This document shows, piece after piece, positions 1-7,625 of a DNA stretch of 38,923 bases. Numbering within the stretch: position 1 is the stretch's first letter; each line of letters starts with the position of its first letter. This DNA is from an uncultured Eubacteriales bacterium (GTDB lineage: Bacteria > Bacillota > Clostridia > Christensenellales > Borkfalkiaceae), in contig CACXGN010000012.1 in the NCBI GenBank assembly GCA_902767225.1, positions 1 through 38,923 on the forward strand, written 5' to 3'. The position numbers and the translations under genes were made by a program. The notes under the pieces were generated by a model that worked only from the letters and a program-made list of their open reading frames with translations, was not told the origin of the DNA and did not search any database.

Positions 1-204
1 TCTAATACAGCTTTGCCGTTTTATAAAAATCTTGTTTGGATATTAAAAAGAAATAATAGCCGGTTTCATATTTTTCTTTTCGAGAAAAATATTTCTTATA
101 GATTTTTCAATTCTAAATTTAAAATAAAAAAATTCTTTTTAATTTTAAGCGATGTATCTAAGAAAATTTTTATTGTTACAAAAAGGAGATTGTTCCATGC
201 CTAA
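1..204 (+). CDS. possible 3' end of a gene entering from the left (partial)
   Basis: The frame is open from the first base to a TAA at 202-204, giving about 67 residues rich in Lys, Phe and Ile. It overlaps the next gene's ATG (197) by 8 bases, as is common between cotranscribed genes, and that gene's ribosome binding site lies inside it. No domain is recognisable. It could be the tail of a polysaccharide-biosynthesis protein, given the glycosyltransferase-like neighbour, but an AT-rich chance frame cannot be excluded. Confidence 0.4.
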   Translation, partial: SNTALPFYKNLVWILKRNNSRFHIFLFEKNISYRFFNSKFKIKKFFLILSDVSKKIFIVTKRRLFHA

Positions 205-1090
205 CAGCAAAAACGTTGCCGTTTTAATAAACAGTTGCGACAGTTATACTGACGTTCTAGATTATTTTTTCTTCTTTTTCAAAAAATTCTGGAATTGTCC
301 ATATAAAGTTTATTTAAATATGGAAAACACAAAATATCATAATAGAAATTTTGATTTTAAAACGTTTAGTTTTGGAAAAACAACTTGGAGTAACCGTCTT
401 ATAAAATGTCTTAATGCGATTAAAGAAGAATACGTTTTGATGTTTTTAGACGATTTTTTTCTGTTGGATTTTGTAAACCAAGAGCACTTCGATAAATGTT
501 TAACCTTAATGGAACAAGATAAAAATATCGGATATATTATGTTTGAACCCCATTTTTATAATGAATTTAACCTTCCGCCATATAATGAACTTCTTCGCAT
601 TAGAAATAAGTATGAAGATTTTTTAGCGACCACACAAATAGCATTGTGGAAAAAAAGTTACTTACTTCAAGTTTTAAGAAAAAGGGAAAATCCATGGGAT
701 TTTGAAATCTATGGATCTTTTAGAATGAGACACTATAAGCAAAAATGCTTTGTTCTGAATAAAGACGCTCCCCCTATTTTTCCCATGATTTTACGCGGCG
801 AAAATTCTGCCGGCATAATAAGCGGTCAATGGCAACCGGGAAACGTGCAACTATTTGAAAAATACAATTTACATTGTGATTTTAGTAAAAGAGGTATAGT
901 GAATTTAGAACAAAGATATAAGCCCAGAAAAAGCGTTAAGCAAAAATATAAAGAACTTTCGGTTTTCAAAAAGATTTTTTTGCCTTTTTATGATTTAAAA
1001 TTATTTAAATCATATTATAGACCGATAATAAAAAAATATATAAATCTAATCGATTTGCGAGGAAGATTGAAAAATAAGTTAATCAAATAA
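197..1090 (+). CDS. glycosyltransferase-like protein, probably surface polysaccharide synthesis
   Basis: A 297-residue soluble protein. The start at 197 is preferred over an in-frame ATG at 152 because AAAAGGAGATT sits 7-8 bases upstream of 197. The N-terminal part (VAVLINSCDSYTDVL, then EEYVLMFLDDFFLL at about residues 80-93) looks like the nucleotide-sugar fold of GT-A enzymes, with LDDFF in the place of a DXD metal motif. The C-terminus is basic and Lys-rich. Base composition is markedly AT-rich compared with the genes at 2-13 kb, as is usual for polysaccharide clusters acquired by transfer. The family is inferred from pattern only; acceptor and donor are unknown. Confidence 0.7.
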   Translation: MPNSKNVAVLINSCDSYTDVLDYFFFFFKKFWNCPYKVYLNMENTKYHNRNFDFKTFSFGKTTWSNRLIKCLNAIKEEYVLMFLDDFFLLDFVNQEHFDKCLTLMEQDKNIGYIMFEPHFYNEFNLPPYNELLRIRNKYEDFLATTQIALWKKSYLLQVLRKRENPWDFEIYGSFRMRHYKQKCFVLNKDAPPIFPMILRGENSAGIISGQWQPGNVQLFEKYNLHCDFSKRGIVNLEQRYKPRKSVKQKYKELSVFKKIFLPFYDLKLFKSYYRPIIKKYINLIDLRGRLKNKLIK

Positions 1091-1120
1091 AAAAAAGACG
1101 GTCAAACCCGTCTTTTTTTT
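1091..1120. terminator. bidirectional rho-independent terminator
   Basis: Stem AAAAAAGACGG (1091-1101) pairs with CCGTCTTTTTT (1108-1118), with U-tracts on both strands. It lies between the convergent ends of the glycosyltransferase-like gene (stop 1090) and the membrane-protein gene (stop 1137), and can serve both. Confidence 0.9.
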
Positions 1121-1136
1121 ATTTGATTTTTTTGAT

Positions 1137-1802
1137 TTAATTTTTTGTTTTTATATCAATAAGCCCCAAAATGCCGATTATTAAATAGCAAATTGTTTTC
1201 GGCAGCATAAGCATACCTACTAAGGAGTTAGTGCCCGCCCAAATGACGACTGGAATATAGAATAAAAACGAAAGCACTATTAAAAGCCACAAAATCCCAT
1301 ACGGTTTATCGCTCATATACTTAAAAGTAAGATAGACCATAATTCCGCCCATAATAACGAAGGGAATATTCCTTATAATGCCGATAGTTACGTTTCCCCC
1401 GTTTATCGCCCACTCGTTTTGCGGAAGGGCTAAAAGCACTATTCTTGCAACGAGCAAAACTCCCATTATAATATCCAAAAACGTTGAACGGGCTCTCTTT
1501 CTTCTTTTATAGATAGTGACGTATAAAAGAATATAAAAGAGCGTCATCGTTATGGATGTTACGAGTTTGCCGATACCGAGATAGGCGTTAAGAGTAGCGG
1601 ACGGCGCTTCTAACGATCCGGTGAAAAGCCCTACCGCCCTTGGGATAAGGTGGAAAGCGTCGCCAAGCCCCAAGATAATACAGGCAATTCCGAAAGTTAT
1701 TAAATGCAATCTTTTTTTACTTTTAGCTATCATTATTATCCCGAAAGTTATTATCGCGATAAGATAAATAAAGTAAAAACCCGGTTCCATTATTTTTCTC
1801 AT
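1137..1802 (-). CDS. multi-pass membrane protein of unknown function
   Basis: 221 residues with about seven hydrophobic segments and short basic loops (KSKKRLH, YKRRKRARS), so an integral membrane protein. No catalytic motif or family was recognised. The ATG at 1802 has an AAAGGA site 8 bases upstream. The gene is 57 bases downstream of the permease gene on the same strand, and a TATAAT-like hexamer lies in that gap. It may therefore be either cotranscribed or separately expressed. It ends at the shared terminator 1091-1120. Confidence 0.8.
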   Translation of the reverse strand: MRKIMEPGFYFIYLIAIITFGIIMIAKSKKRLHLITFGIACIILGLGDAFHLIPRAVGLFTGSLEAPSATLNAYLGIGKLVTSITMTLFYILLYVTIYKRRKRARSTFLDIIMGVLLVARIVLLALPQNEWAINGGNVTIGIIRNIPFVIMGGIMVYLTFKYMSDKPYGILWLLIVLSFLFYIPVVIWAGTNSLVGMLMLPKTICYLIIGILGLIDIKTKN

Positions 1803-1859
1803 ACAAATTTTCCTTTGCCGTTTTTATATATTATACAGTAAACTTTAACAAAAATAAAG

Positions 1860-3161
1860 TCAGATCACAAAACTTAAAGATAAAATCGCCACGGCAAGCG
1901 TCGGAAGGCTTACTATCGCACCGTATTTAATGAACTCCGTAAAGCCGTATTTCACGTTATACCTATCGGTAAGTTCGGTAAACATAATACCCGCGAGCGC
2001 GCCGATGGGCGTTAAAAACGCGCCTATATTACTGCCTACTATACTTGCGTATACCGCCCTATAATACGCCGCTTGCGATAGGCCTACGGGAAGGGCGCTG
2101 AAAAGAATACTCATAGGGATATTGTTTATTAAATTCGCTATTATAAACGAAGCGCCGCCGTAAGTCCAAAGCGTGGCGCTACCCCCCAAAAACTCGCCGA
2201 GTTTTTGAGATATGCCCTGATGATCAAGGCATACGACTATTACCGCCATAGATATAAAAAACGGAATAAGTTGGAAAGGTAGGCGAGATACCGAAGTTAA
2301 AAGGTATTTATGTTTATTCTTTGCAAAAAGTTCTGCGGCGGAAGACGAGAGCAAAAGCGACGCCGCGCATATAACGGAAACGAGCCACATTTCCACGCCG
2401 ATATATTCCGATATTACCAAAAAGATTATACATATAAAAATATGGATAAGCCCTATTATAAGATTTGCCTTGCTTTCTATTTTTGCATTCCCCCGATACG
2501 GGCTTAGCGGTTTTTTTAATTTTTTATAGAACAAAAGCAAAATAACGGCAAGTTCCGCTATCCCCGATAAAACGGTGGGGAGCGCCATCACCTTAAAGTA
2601 TTCCGTAAACGTAATGCCGGCAAAAGTCCCTAGATAAATGTTCGTGGGATTGCCTATTATAAGCATCATAGACCAAGTGTTTGCGGCGGCAAATTCGCCC
2701 ACAAGGTAAGGAACGGGATCGATTTCGGCGTTCTTACAGAAAAAACATATAAAGGGCGTAAGCGTCAAAATAACTATGTCGTTAGAAGTGAAAACGGTTA
2801 AAATCGCCGTTAAAAGATACAGTATAAAAAACAGCGAAATCTGGCTGGTTTTAGCGCCGCTTGCCGCCTTTTCGGCAAGAAAGCGAAAAAGCCCCGTTTC
2901 GTCTAAGAATACGGATATAAAGGTCATTGAAAAAAACAGCGCTAAAATTTTAAGCGGATTTATTGCCGTGTTCGCCGTAAGGTTTTGCCAGACTTTTGAA
3001 ATAGGCGCAAGCGAAAAGATGACTAAAATTATCGCTCCTAAAAGGGCGATAACCCAGTATAATCCTATTTTGCGCCCGCATATTTTAACGGTCGGAAAAA
3101 ATAAAATCGAAGCCGTAAGTAATACAAACGTTACGGCTACGATCACGATTGACGCTATCAA
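1860..3161 (-). CDS. ArsB/SLC13-type (IT superfamily) ion transporter
   Basis: 433 residues with about ten to eleven membrane helices. Two features place it in the ion transporter superfamily (ArsB, NhaD, SLC13): the mid-protein SNDIVILTLTP motif (about residues 120-135) and GNPTN after it (about 170), followed by a second hydrophobic repeat with IANLINNIPMS. Members move anions such as arsenite, dicarboxylates or sulfate, or exchange Na+/H+. The substrate cannot be told here. No arsR, arsC or arsA lies next to it, so an arsenic role is not supported. The start is TTG at 3161 (no ATG nearby), with GGAAAGG upstream. It has its own promoter at 3213-3240. Confidence 0.85.
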   Translation of the reverse strand: MIASIVIVAVTFVLLTASILFFPTVKICGRKIGLYWVIALLGAIILVIFSLAPISKVWQNLTANTAINPLKILALFFSMTFISVFLDETGLFRFLAEKAASGAKTSQISLFFILYLLTAILTVFTSNDIVILTLTPFICFFCKNAEIDPVPYLVGEFAAANTWSMMLIIGNPTNIYLGTFAGITFTEYFKVMALPTVLSGIAELAVILLLFYKKLKKPLSPYRGNAKIESKANLIIGLIHIFICIIFLVISEYIGVEMWLVSVICAASLLLSSSAAELFAKNKHKYLLTSVSRLPFQLIPFFISMAVIVVCLDHQGISQKLGEFLGGSATLWTYGGASFIIANLINNIPMSILFSALPVGLSQAAYYRAVYASIVGSNIGAFLTPIGALAGIMFTELTDRYNVKYGFTEFIKYGAIVSLPTLAVAILSLSFVI

Positions 3162-3212
3162 AGTGATCTTCGCCTTTCCTTTTAGTAATATCGCATATCA
3201 GCGACAGGCATA

Positions 3213-3240
3213 ATTATATCACTTTTATAAAATTGTGCAA
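3213..3240 (-). promoter_or_regulatory. sigma-A-type promoter of the permease gene
   Basis: On the minus strand a -35 TTGCAC (3235-3240) and a consensus -10 TATAAT (3213-3218) are separated by 16 bases. They lie about 55 bases upstream of the TTG start, so the permease is probably transcribed independently of the upstream six-gene operon. Confidence 0.65.
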
Positions 3241-3272
3241 ATAGATTTAATATTTAATTTTTTATTCGATCT

Positions 3273-3848
3273 TTATGACTTTTTGTTTTTTCGCTCTATC
3301 ACAGTTTTCCAAACGATCAAAAATACCATAGCGAGCAAAACCGAAATCATTATCGCCATCGGGAAACAGGTTACTCCTATGATAACGCCTATTACCTTTA
3401 TTCCGAAGTCTATCGCGATAGAAGTTCTAAACTGCGGCATTTGCTTTTTAACGCAGTCGTGGTGGCGAGATAGCAATTCGACGCTTATTTCGTTAAGAGA
3501 GGTGATACATAAAACGTCTATTCCGTAAATAAGTTGCAGCACGAGTTCGTTTATATTTCTGCCCATATATACCACTAAGAAAGGTATCATAGAAGAGAAG
3601 AACAGCATTGCGATATTAGTCCATAACACAGGTCTATCTATCGTATCTACGCCGTGCCATATGTTATGTATGTTTATCCACATTCCGCCGAGCCAGAAAA
3701 AAGAGATCGCATAGGCTACCACCTGATAGCCTAAAACTTGCAAATCGCTCCATTTCGTCCCGTTAGGGATAACGAATTCCAAAACGACTATGGTCATAAT
3801 TATCGCCATTATCGCGTCAAAAAAAGCAACGAATCTGTCTTTACTCAT
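3273..3848 (-). CDS. TMEM175-family (DUF1211) potassium-channel-like membrane protein
   Basis: 191 residues, about six helices. The N-terminus RFVAFFDAIMAIIMTIVVLE matches the DUF1211 signature (R-x3-FSD-x2-(F/M)-AI-x2-T-x2-V-L-E). Here the usual FSD reads FFD, so the otherwise conserved serine is replaced. Bacterial TMEM175 homologues conduct K+; the DUF1211 fold is known, the physiological role in bacteria is not. The gene starts 15 bases after the aldo/keto reductase stop and is probably the last gene of the tetR operon. Its ribosome site is weak (AGGT), which fits translational dependence on the upstream gene. Confidence 0.85.
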   Translation of the reverse strand: MSKDRFVAFFDAIMAIIMTIVVLEFVIPNGTKWSDLQVLGYQVVAYAISFFWLGGMWINIHNIWHGVDTIDRPVLWTNIAMLFFSSMIPFLVVYMGRNINELVLQLIYGIDVLCITSLNEISVELLSRHHDCVKKQMPQFRTSIAIDFGIKVIGVIIGVTCFPMAIMISVLLAMVFLIVWKTVIERKNKKS

Positions 3849-3863
3849 ACGTATTACCTATAT

Positions 3864-4724
3864 TTACCACTTGTTATGAATTTTATATCTGCTAAGTAGA
3901 CTTTCGCCTACGCCGGGCGCGTCCGGATCGTGCGTGCCTTTTCCTGTATCCAACTTTTCCATTTCCTTCATTTCGTCTTCTGTAAGTTCAAAGTCGAATA
4001 TATCTATATTGCCCTTTATCCTTTCGGGATTAGTGGACTTCGGAAGAACGATAAAGCCTTCTTGCACTTCAAAACGCAAGATTATTTGTCCGACATTTTT
4101 GCCGTATTTTTCGGAAAGACGGATAACCGTTTCGTTATCAAGCAAGTTATTATCGCCGTGCCCTAACGGATACCACGCTTCTATGCGCACGTTGTCTTTC
4201 TCCATAGCGGATCGCAACTCTTTCTGTAAAAAGGTGGGATTGCACTCCACTTGATTGACGGACGGTTTTATTCTAAATTCCGGAACGTATTTTTTATAAA
4301 TTTTCGGCGTCATGTTAGATACGCCGATAGAGCGGAGAAGTCCCTTTTCCTTATACTCTTCAAGCGCCTTCCACGCACCTAAAACGTCGCCGTAAGGCTG
4401 GTGCAAAAGATATAAGTCGATATACCCTAAATCGAGTTTGCGCAAAGATTCTTCGATACCCCATTTAGCGTGTTCGTATCCGAAGTCTTGCACCCAAAGT
4501 TTACTTGTTACGAATATCTCTTCTCTTTTTAGTCCGCTGTCTTTTATAGCCCTTCCGACTTCTTCTTCGTTAAAGTAAGCCGCCGCCGTGTCTATATGGC
4601 GATACCCCGCTTTAAGCGCTTCCGATACCGCTTTATAGGTCGAGCCGTCGTTCGGGATCAAAAATACCCCGAGCCCTACCGCAGGGATCTTTACCCCGTC
4701 GTTTAACAATACTTCTTTTTCCAT
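3864..4724 (-). CDS. aldo/keto reductase (AKR)
   Basis: 286-residue NADPH-dependent carbonyl reductase with a TIM-barrel fold and normal length. The start at 4724 is chosen because AAAGGGAG precedes it and the protein then begins at the canonical beta-hairpin (LNDGVKIPAVGLGVF); a longer frame to 4829 only adds non-homologous residues. The catalytic tetrad is visible: D45 and Y50 (HIDTAAAYFNEE), K75 (TSKLW) and H108 (LLHQP). It resembles the 2,5-diketo-D-gluconate reductase-like group, which reduces diverse aldehydes and alpha-ketones. It sits 11 bases after the cupin gene in the tetR operon, consistent with carbonyl detoxification. The actual substrate is not evident. Confidence 0.93.
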   Translation of the reverse strand: MEKEVLLNDGVKIPAVGLGVFLIPNDGSTYKAVSEALKAGYRHIDTAAAYFNEEEVGRAIKDSGLKREEIFVTSKLWVQDFGYEHAKWGIEESLRKLDLGYIDLYLLHQPYGDVLGAWKALEEYKEKGLLRSIGVSNMTPKIYKKYVPEFRIKPSVNQVECNPTFLQKELRSAMEKDNVRIEAWYPLGHGDNNLLDNETVIRLSEKYGKNVGQIILRFEVQEGFIVLPKSTNPERIKGNIDIFDFELTEDEMKEMEKLDTGKGTHDPDAPGVGESLLSRYKIHNKW

Positions 4725-4735
4725 TTTTACTCCCT

Positions 4736-5140
4736 TTATAATTTTCCGTATTCTTCGTCTGTTACCTTTTCGCACCACTCGGTATAAGTTTCCGTTCCCG
4801 GAATTTCTTGCGCGATATGCTGAAACCAACTGTTTTTTGTCGCTCCGTGCCAGTGCTTTACGTTGGCGGGGATATAGACCGTATCGCCCGCTTTAAGTTT
4901 TCTTGCCGCCTTTCCTTCTTCTTGATACCACCCTTCGCCGAACACCACGATTAAAAGTTGCCCGCCGCCGGATTTTGCGTGATGGACGTGCCAGTTGTTT
5001 CTGCAAGCGGGCTCAAACGTAACGTTAAACGTGGGAATACCGTCTTTCGATAACGGGGCAAGATAACTTTGCCCTATAAAATATTTTGAATAAGCGTCAT
5101 TTTTATCCCCTATCGGAAAAACCGACAATTTCTTTTTCAT
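4736..5140 (-). CDS. small cupin-domain protein
   Basis: 134 residues, one cupin barrel. Metal-binding motif 1 is seen as NNWHVHHAKSGGGQLLIV and motif 2 as AGDTVYIPANVKHWHGA, with the expected His residues. The start at 5140 has GGTGGA upstream; the longer frame to 5209 runs into the preceding gene. It starts 1 base after the flavodoxin stop, so the two are translationally coupled. Similar cupins often accompany flavodoxins, aldo/keto reductases and dehydrogenases in Clostridia operons; their reaction is unknown, although an oxidoreductase accessory or detoxifying role is plausible. Confidence 0.9.
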   Translation of the reverse strand: MKKKLSVFPIGDKNDAYSKYFIGQSYLAPLSKDGIPTFNVTFEPACRNNWHVHHAKSGGGQLLIVVFGEGWYQEEGKAARKLKAGDTVYIPANVKHWHGATKNSWFQHIAQEIPGTETYTEWCEKVTDEEYGKL

Positions 5141-5141
5141 A

Positions 5142-5642
5142 CTATTCCACCCAGTCTTTAACCTGTTTTTTAGCCATTTCGGAATTGACCGCGCTACCTT
5201 GCACCGCAAGTCCGTTTTTAACGATAGCGCCCGCGCACTTCTTTTTAAGAACGTTCTCTATGCTCCCAAGCCCGCTGCCTTCGTGGGTTGCGAAAGGCTT
5301 AACGATTTTACCAGTAAAATCAAGACGGTCAAGTTCGGTATAAACTTCGTAAGGCAGTTCGCCCCAGTATATAGGGCCGCCTATATAGATAACGTCGTAT
5401 GCCGAAATATCGTCTAAATACTTTTTAAGTTCGGGGCGGGCGTTTTGTTTTTTGTATGCCATAGCCTCTTCCGTGCAAGCCATATAGTCGTCTGAATACG
5501 GTCTTTTCGGATCGCACTTAAAAAGGTCCGCACCCGTAAATTCTTTGATATATTCCGCTATAACTTCGGTATTGCCTTTTTCGATATATCCAACGGCCCA
5601 GTTGTTGCCGGGGCGGGAAAAATATATCACCAAACTTCTCAT
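5142..5642 (-). CDS. flavodoxin
   Basis: 166 residues, an FMN-binding alpha/beta electron carrier of the flavodoxin_4 type. The protein starts RSLVIYFSRPGNNW, the position of the phosphate-binding loop, followed by a long helix. IYIGGPIYWGELPYEV corresponds to the 60s aromatic loop stacking on FMN, and ATHEGSGLGS to the 90s loop. The start is well supported by AAGGAG. It sits between the Fe-alcohol dehydrogenase (24 bases upstream) and the cupin gene, suggesting low-potential electron supply for reductive detoxification. Confidence 0.92.
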   Translation of the reverse strand: MRSLVIYFSRPGNNWAVGYIEKGNTEVIAEYIKEFTGADLFKCDPKRPYSDDYMACTEEAMAYKKQNARPELKKYLDDISAYDVIYIGGPIYWGELPYEVYTELDRLDFTGKIVKPFATHEGSGLGSIENVLKKKCAGAIVKNGLAVQGSAVNSEMAKKQVKDWVE

Positions 5643-5666
5643 ATTATTCTCCTTAATATTCAGGCA

Positions 5667-6839
5667 TTACATACTCGCTTTAAGTATTCTTATAAGCGCG
5701 TCTTTATCTAAGGGAGCGAACATCCAAGGCTCGTTCGTGCTGTCGTTTTCTAAAATGTGATCCGCCATCTCTTCGATTTTGTCTTCTTTTACCCCTAACT
5801 CCGCCAAATGCATGGGAATACCCGTTTCTTCAAAAAAGGCATAAAATCCGTCTATAACCTTTTGCGTTGTTTCAAAATCGGAAAGGTTTTTATCAAGCCC
5901 AAAAAGATTGCGCCCCAACGTAACGAAACGCTCTACCGTCTTTTCGGATAAAATTTCTTTCATCCATCTTGGGGTGATTATCGCAAGCCCCGCGCCGTGC
6001 GTTATATCGAAATAAGCGGAAAGCGCGTGCTCGATAGAGTGCATGGGCCAGCCGGAGTATCCCGCGCCGTTCGCCAAAATGCCGTTGCAACCCCAACTGC
6101 AAACATACATGAGTTCGCTTCTTGCTGAATAATCGTTAGGATCCTTTAACGCTATTTTAACGTTCGTCATAAGCGAGCGAAGGGCTGAAATCATTATTCC
6201 GTCGTTAAACATAGAATTCGGCGCTGCGAAAAACTGCTCTAAAACGTGGTTTATCGCGTCTGCCGTGCCGCATGCCGTCTGCCACTTCGATACGCTGAAA
6301 GTATATTCGGGATCTAAAAAAGAAACCGCAGGATATAAAAGTTCGTCTAAATATCCGCGCTTATCGCTTATAGCGGTGTTGGATATAACGCAGCCCATAT
6401 CGTATTCGCTGCCCGTTGCCGCAAGCGTTATTATATCCACTATCGGAACGGCGGCTTTCGCCTTTACCTTGCCCGAAATAAGATCCCAACCTTCGCCGTC
6501 GTATTTAGCGCAGACGGATATCGCCTTAGAACAGTCTAAAACCGAGCCCCCACCGACCGATAAAATAACGTCGATATTATTTTCTTTGCAGAGTTTTGCA
6601 CCGATTATAACGGACGGATCGTATTTGGGGTTTGGTTCTATCCCCGAAAGTTCCGTGATATTAAACCCGTCTAAAAGTTTATAAACTTCGTCGTATAGTC
6701 CCATTTTTTTAATAGAGCCGCCGCCGTAAGTCAATAAAACGTTTTTGCCAAATTTGGCGATCTCTTTCGGAAGTTCTTTAATAACCCCTTTTCCGAAAAT
6801 AAGTTTTGTCGGTGTTTGATAAGTGAAATCGTTTAACAT
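5667..6839 (-). CDS. iron-containing alcohol dehydrogenase (BdhA/YqhD-like)
   Basis: 390 residues, the usual length for group III metal-dependent alcohol dehydrogenases. The nucleotide-binding SVGGGSVLDCSK lies at about 94-105. The metal ligands can be placed as D194, H198 (TADAINHVLE), H267 (PMHSIEHALS) and H281 (DITHGAGLA), all present. It reduces aldehydes to alcohols with NAD(P)H. It has a strong AAAGGAG site, 18 bases downstream of tetR, and is the first enzyme of the operon. Butanol dehydrogenase-like aldehyde scavenging is the likely role; the physiological aldehyde is unknown. Confidence 0.93.
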   Translation of the reverse strand: MLNDFTYQTPTKLIFGKGVIKELPKEIAKFGKNVLLTYGGGSIKKMGLYDEVYKLLDGFNITELSGIEPNPKYDPSVIIGAKLCKENNIDVILSVGGGSVLDCSKAISVCAKYDGEGWDLISGKVKAKAAVPIVDIITLAATGSEYDMGCVISNTAISDKRGYLDELLYPAVSFLDPEYTFSVSKWQTACGTADAINHVLEQFFAAPNSMFNDGIMISALRSLMTNVKIALKDPNDYSARSELMYVCSWGCNGILANGAGYSGWPMHSIEHALSAYFDITHGAGLAIITPRWMKEILSEKTVERFVTLGRNLFGLDKNLSDFETTQKVIDGFYAFFEETGIPMHLAELGVKEDKIEEMADHILENDSTNEPWMFAPLDKDALIRILKASM

Positions 6840-6857
6840 ATATTTTCTCCTTTTTTA

Positions 6858-7481
6858 TTACTTAAAATATTTAATTATAAAGTCTTTAATAATACCTTCT
6901 ACCGTTCGCGTAGTAAACTGCATACCCGCCTTTTCCATAGCCATAGTCTGCTTTTTCGTAACGTGCGTATACGGATATATTCCGAACATAAACGGGAAAA
7001 AAGCGAATAAAAAACTTTCTTCTTCTTTTTCGGTTATACCCTTAAAGTATAGGTGCAATAATTTTTTTATAACTTCAAAAGTTTTATTGAAAACGCACTT
7101 AAACTCGGTCAGCCGCTCTAAACGGCTGTTCTCTTCCATTTCGTAATAATTGATAGAAAGAAGTTTTAACAGTTGTTCTCTGTCGCTTAACGAACGTGCG
7201 ATAAAGTCTGCAAACCCTTCCGCGGTGGGGTTTATTTCGCCGCTTAAATTATCTTCTAAAAACTTTCCCCACTTGCGGTATTCTTCGCCTAAAAGCGCCA
7301 AAAATATCTCTTCTTTCGTTTGAAAATAGTTGTAAATAGAAGGTCTTGTAAAAGACGTTTCTTTGCTTATCTCTTTTAAGGTTATCTCTTTAAAAGACAT
7401 CTTTTTATAAAGTTTTTCGCAGGCGGAAACTATCTCTTCTTTCCTTATTTCCTGTTTTTTATCGGTAGAATACTTACCCAT
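6858..7481 (-). CDS. TetR/AcrR-family repressor, first gene of the reductase operon
   Basis: 207 residues. The N-terminal helix-turn-helix is clear (about residues 13-58: EIVSACEKLYKKMSFKEIT and then TRPSIYNYFQTKEEIF, the recognition helix with the YNYF signature). The rest is an all-helical ligand and dimer domain of a size typical for the family. It is transcribed from a perfect consensus promoter overlapped by two near-identical palindromes (7501-7553), so autorepression is strongly suggested. The operon then continues with an alcohol dehydrogenase, flavodoxin, cupin and aldo/keto reductase, so an aldehyde or a related electrophile is a reasonable inducer (inference). Confidence 0.93.
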   Translation of the reverse strand: MGKYSTDKKQEIRKEEIVSACEKLYKKMSFKEITLKEISKETSFTRPSIYNYFQTKEEIFLALLGEEYRKWGKFLEDNLSGEINPTAEGFADFIARSLSDREQLLKLLSINYYEMEENSRLERLTEFKCVFNKTFEVIKKLLHLYFKGITEKEEESFLFAFFPFMFGIYPYTHVTKKQTMAMEKAGMQFTTRTVEGIIKDFIIKYFK

Positions 7482-7500
7482 ATTCGCCCCTTCTTAAATT

Positions 7501-7553
7501 TCTGACGTTGTGTCAATAATATTATACATAAAATCTGACGCCGTGTCAATAAT
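7501..7553 (-). promoter_or_regulatory. consensus promoter with two TetR operators
   Basis: On the minus strand TTGACA (7544-7549) and TATAAT (7521-7526) are separated by exactly 17 bases. Two copies of a palindrome, TGAC-N5-GTCA, sit at 7503-7515 and 7536-7548 inside 20-base direct repeats (7501-7520 and 7534-7553) that differ at only two bases. Centres are 33 bases apart, about three helical turns. One copy overlaps the -35 box and the other the predicted start point, an ideal arrangement for repression by the TetR protein encoded just downstream. Confidence 0.85.
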
Positions 7554-7575
7554 TATTTTAAAATTTTTATCGAAA

Positions 7576-7607
7576 TAAAAAACACTTGCCGATAAGCAAG
7601 TGTTTTT
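7576..7607 (-). terminator. terminator of the NSS transporter gene
   Basis: A perfect 12-bp stem, AAAAACACTTGC (7578-7589) with GCAAGTGTTTTT (7596-7607) and a 6-base loop, followed on the minus strand by a T-run. It begins 18 bases after the transporter stop. Confidence 0.88.
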
Positions 7608-7625
7608 AAATAACTGCCTTAAAAA

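Noticed and set aside
1860..3161. Arsenic-resistance operon
   Set aside because: The permease is only of the ArsB/SLC13 superfamily, and no arsR, arsC or arsA gene is present, so arsenite export is not supported.
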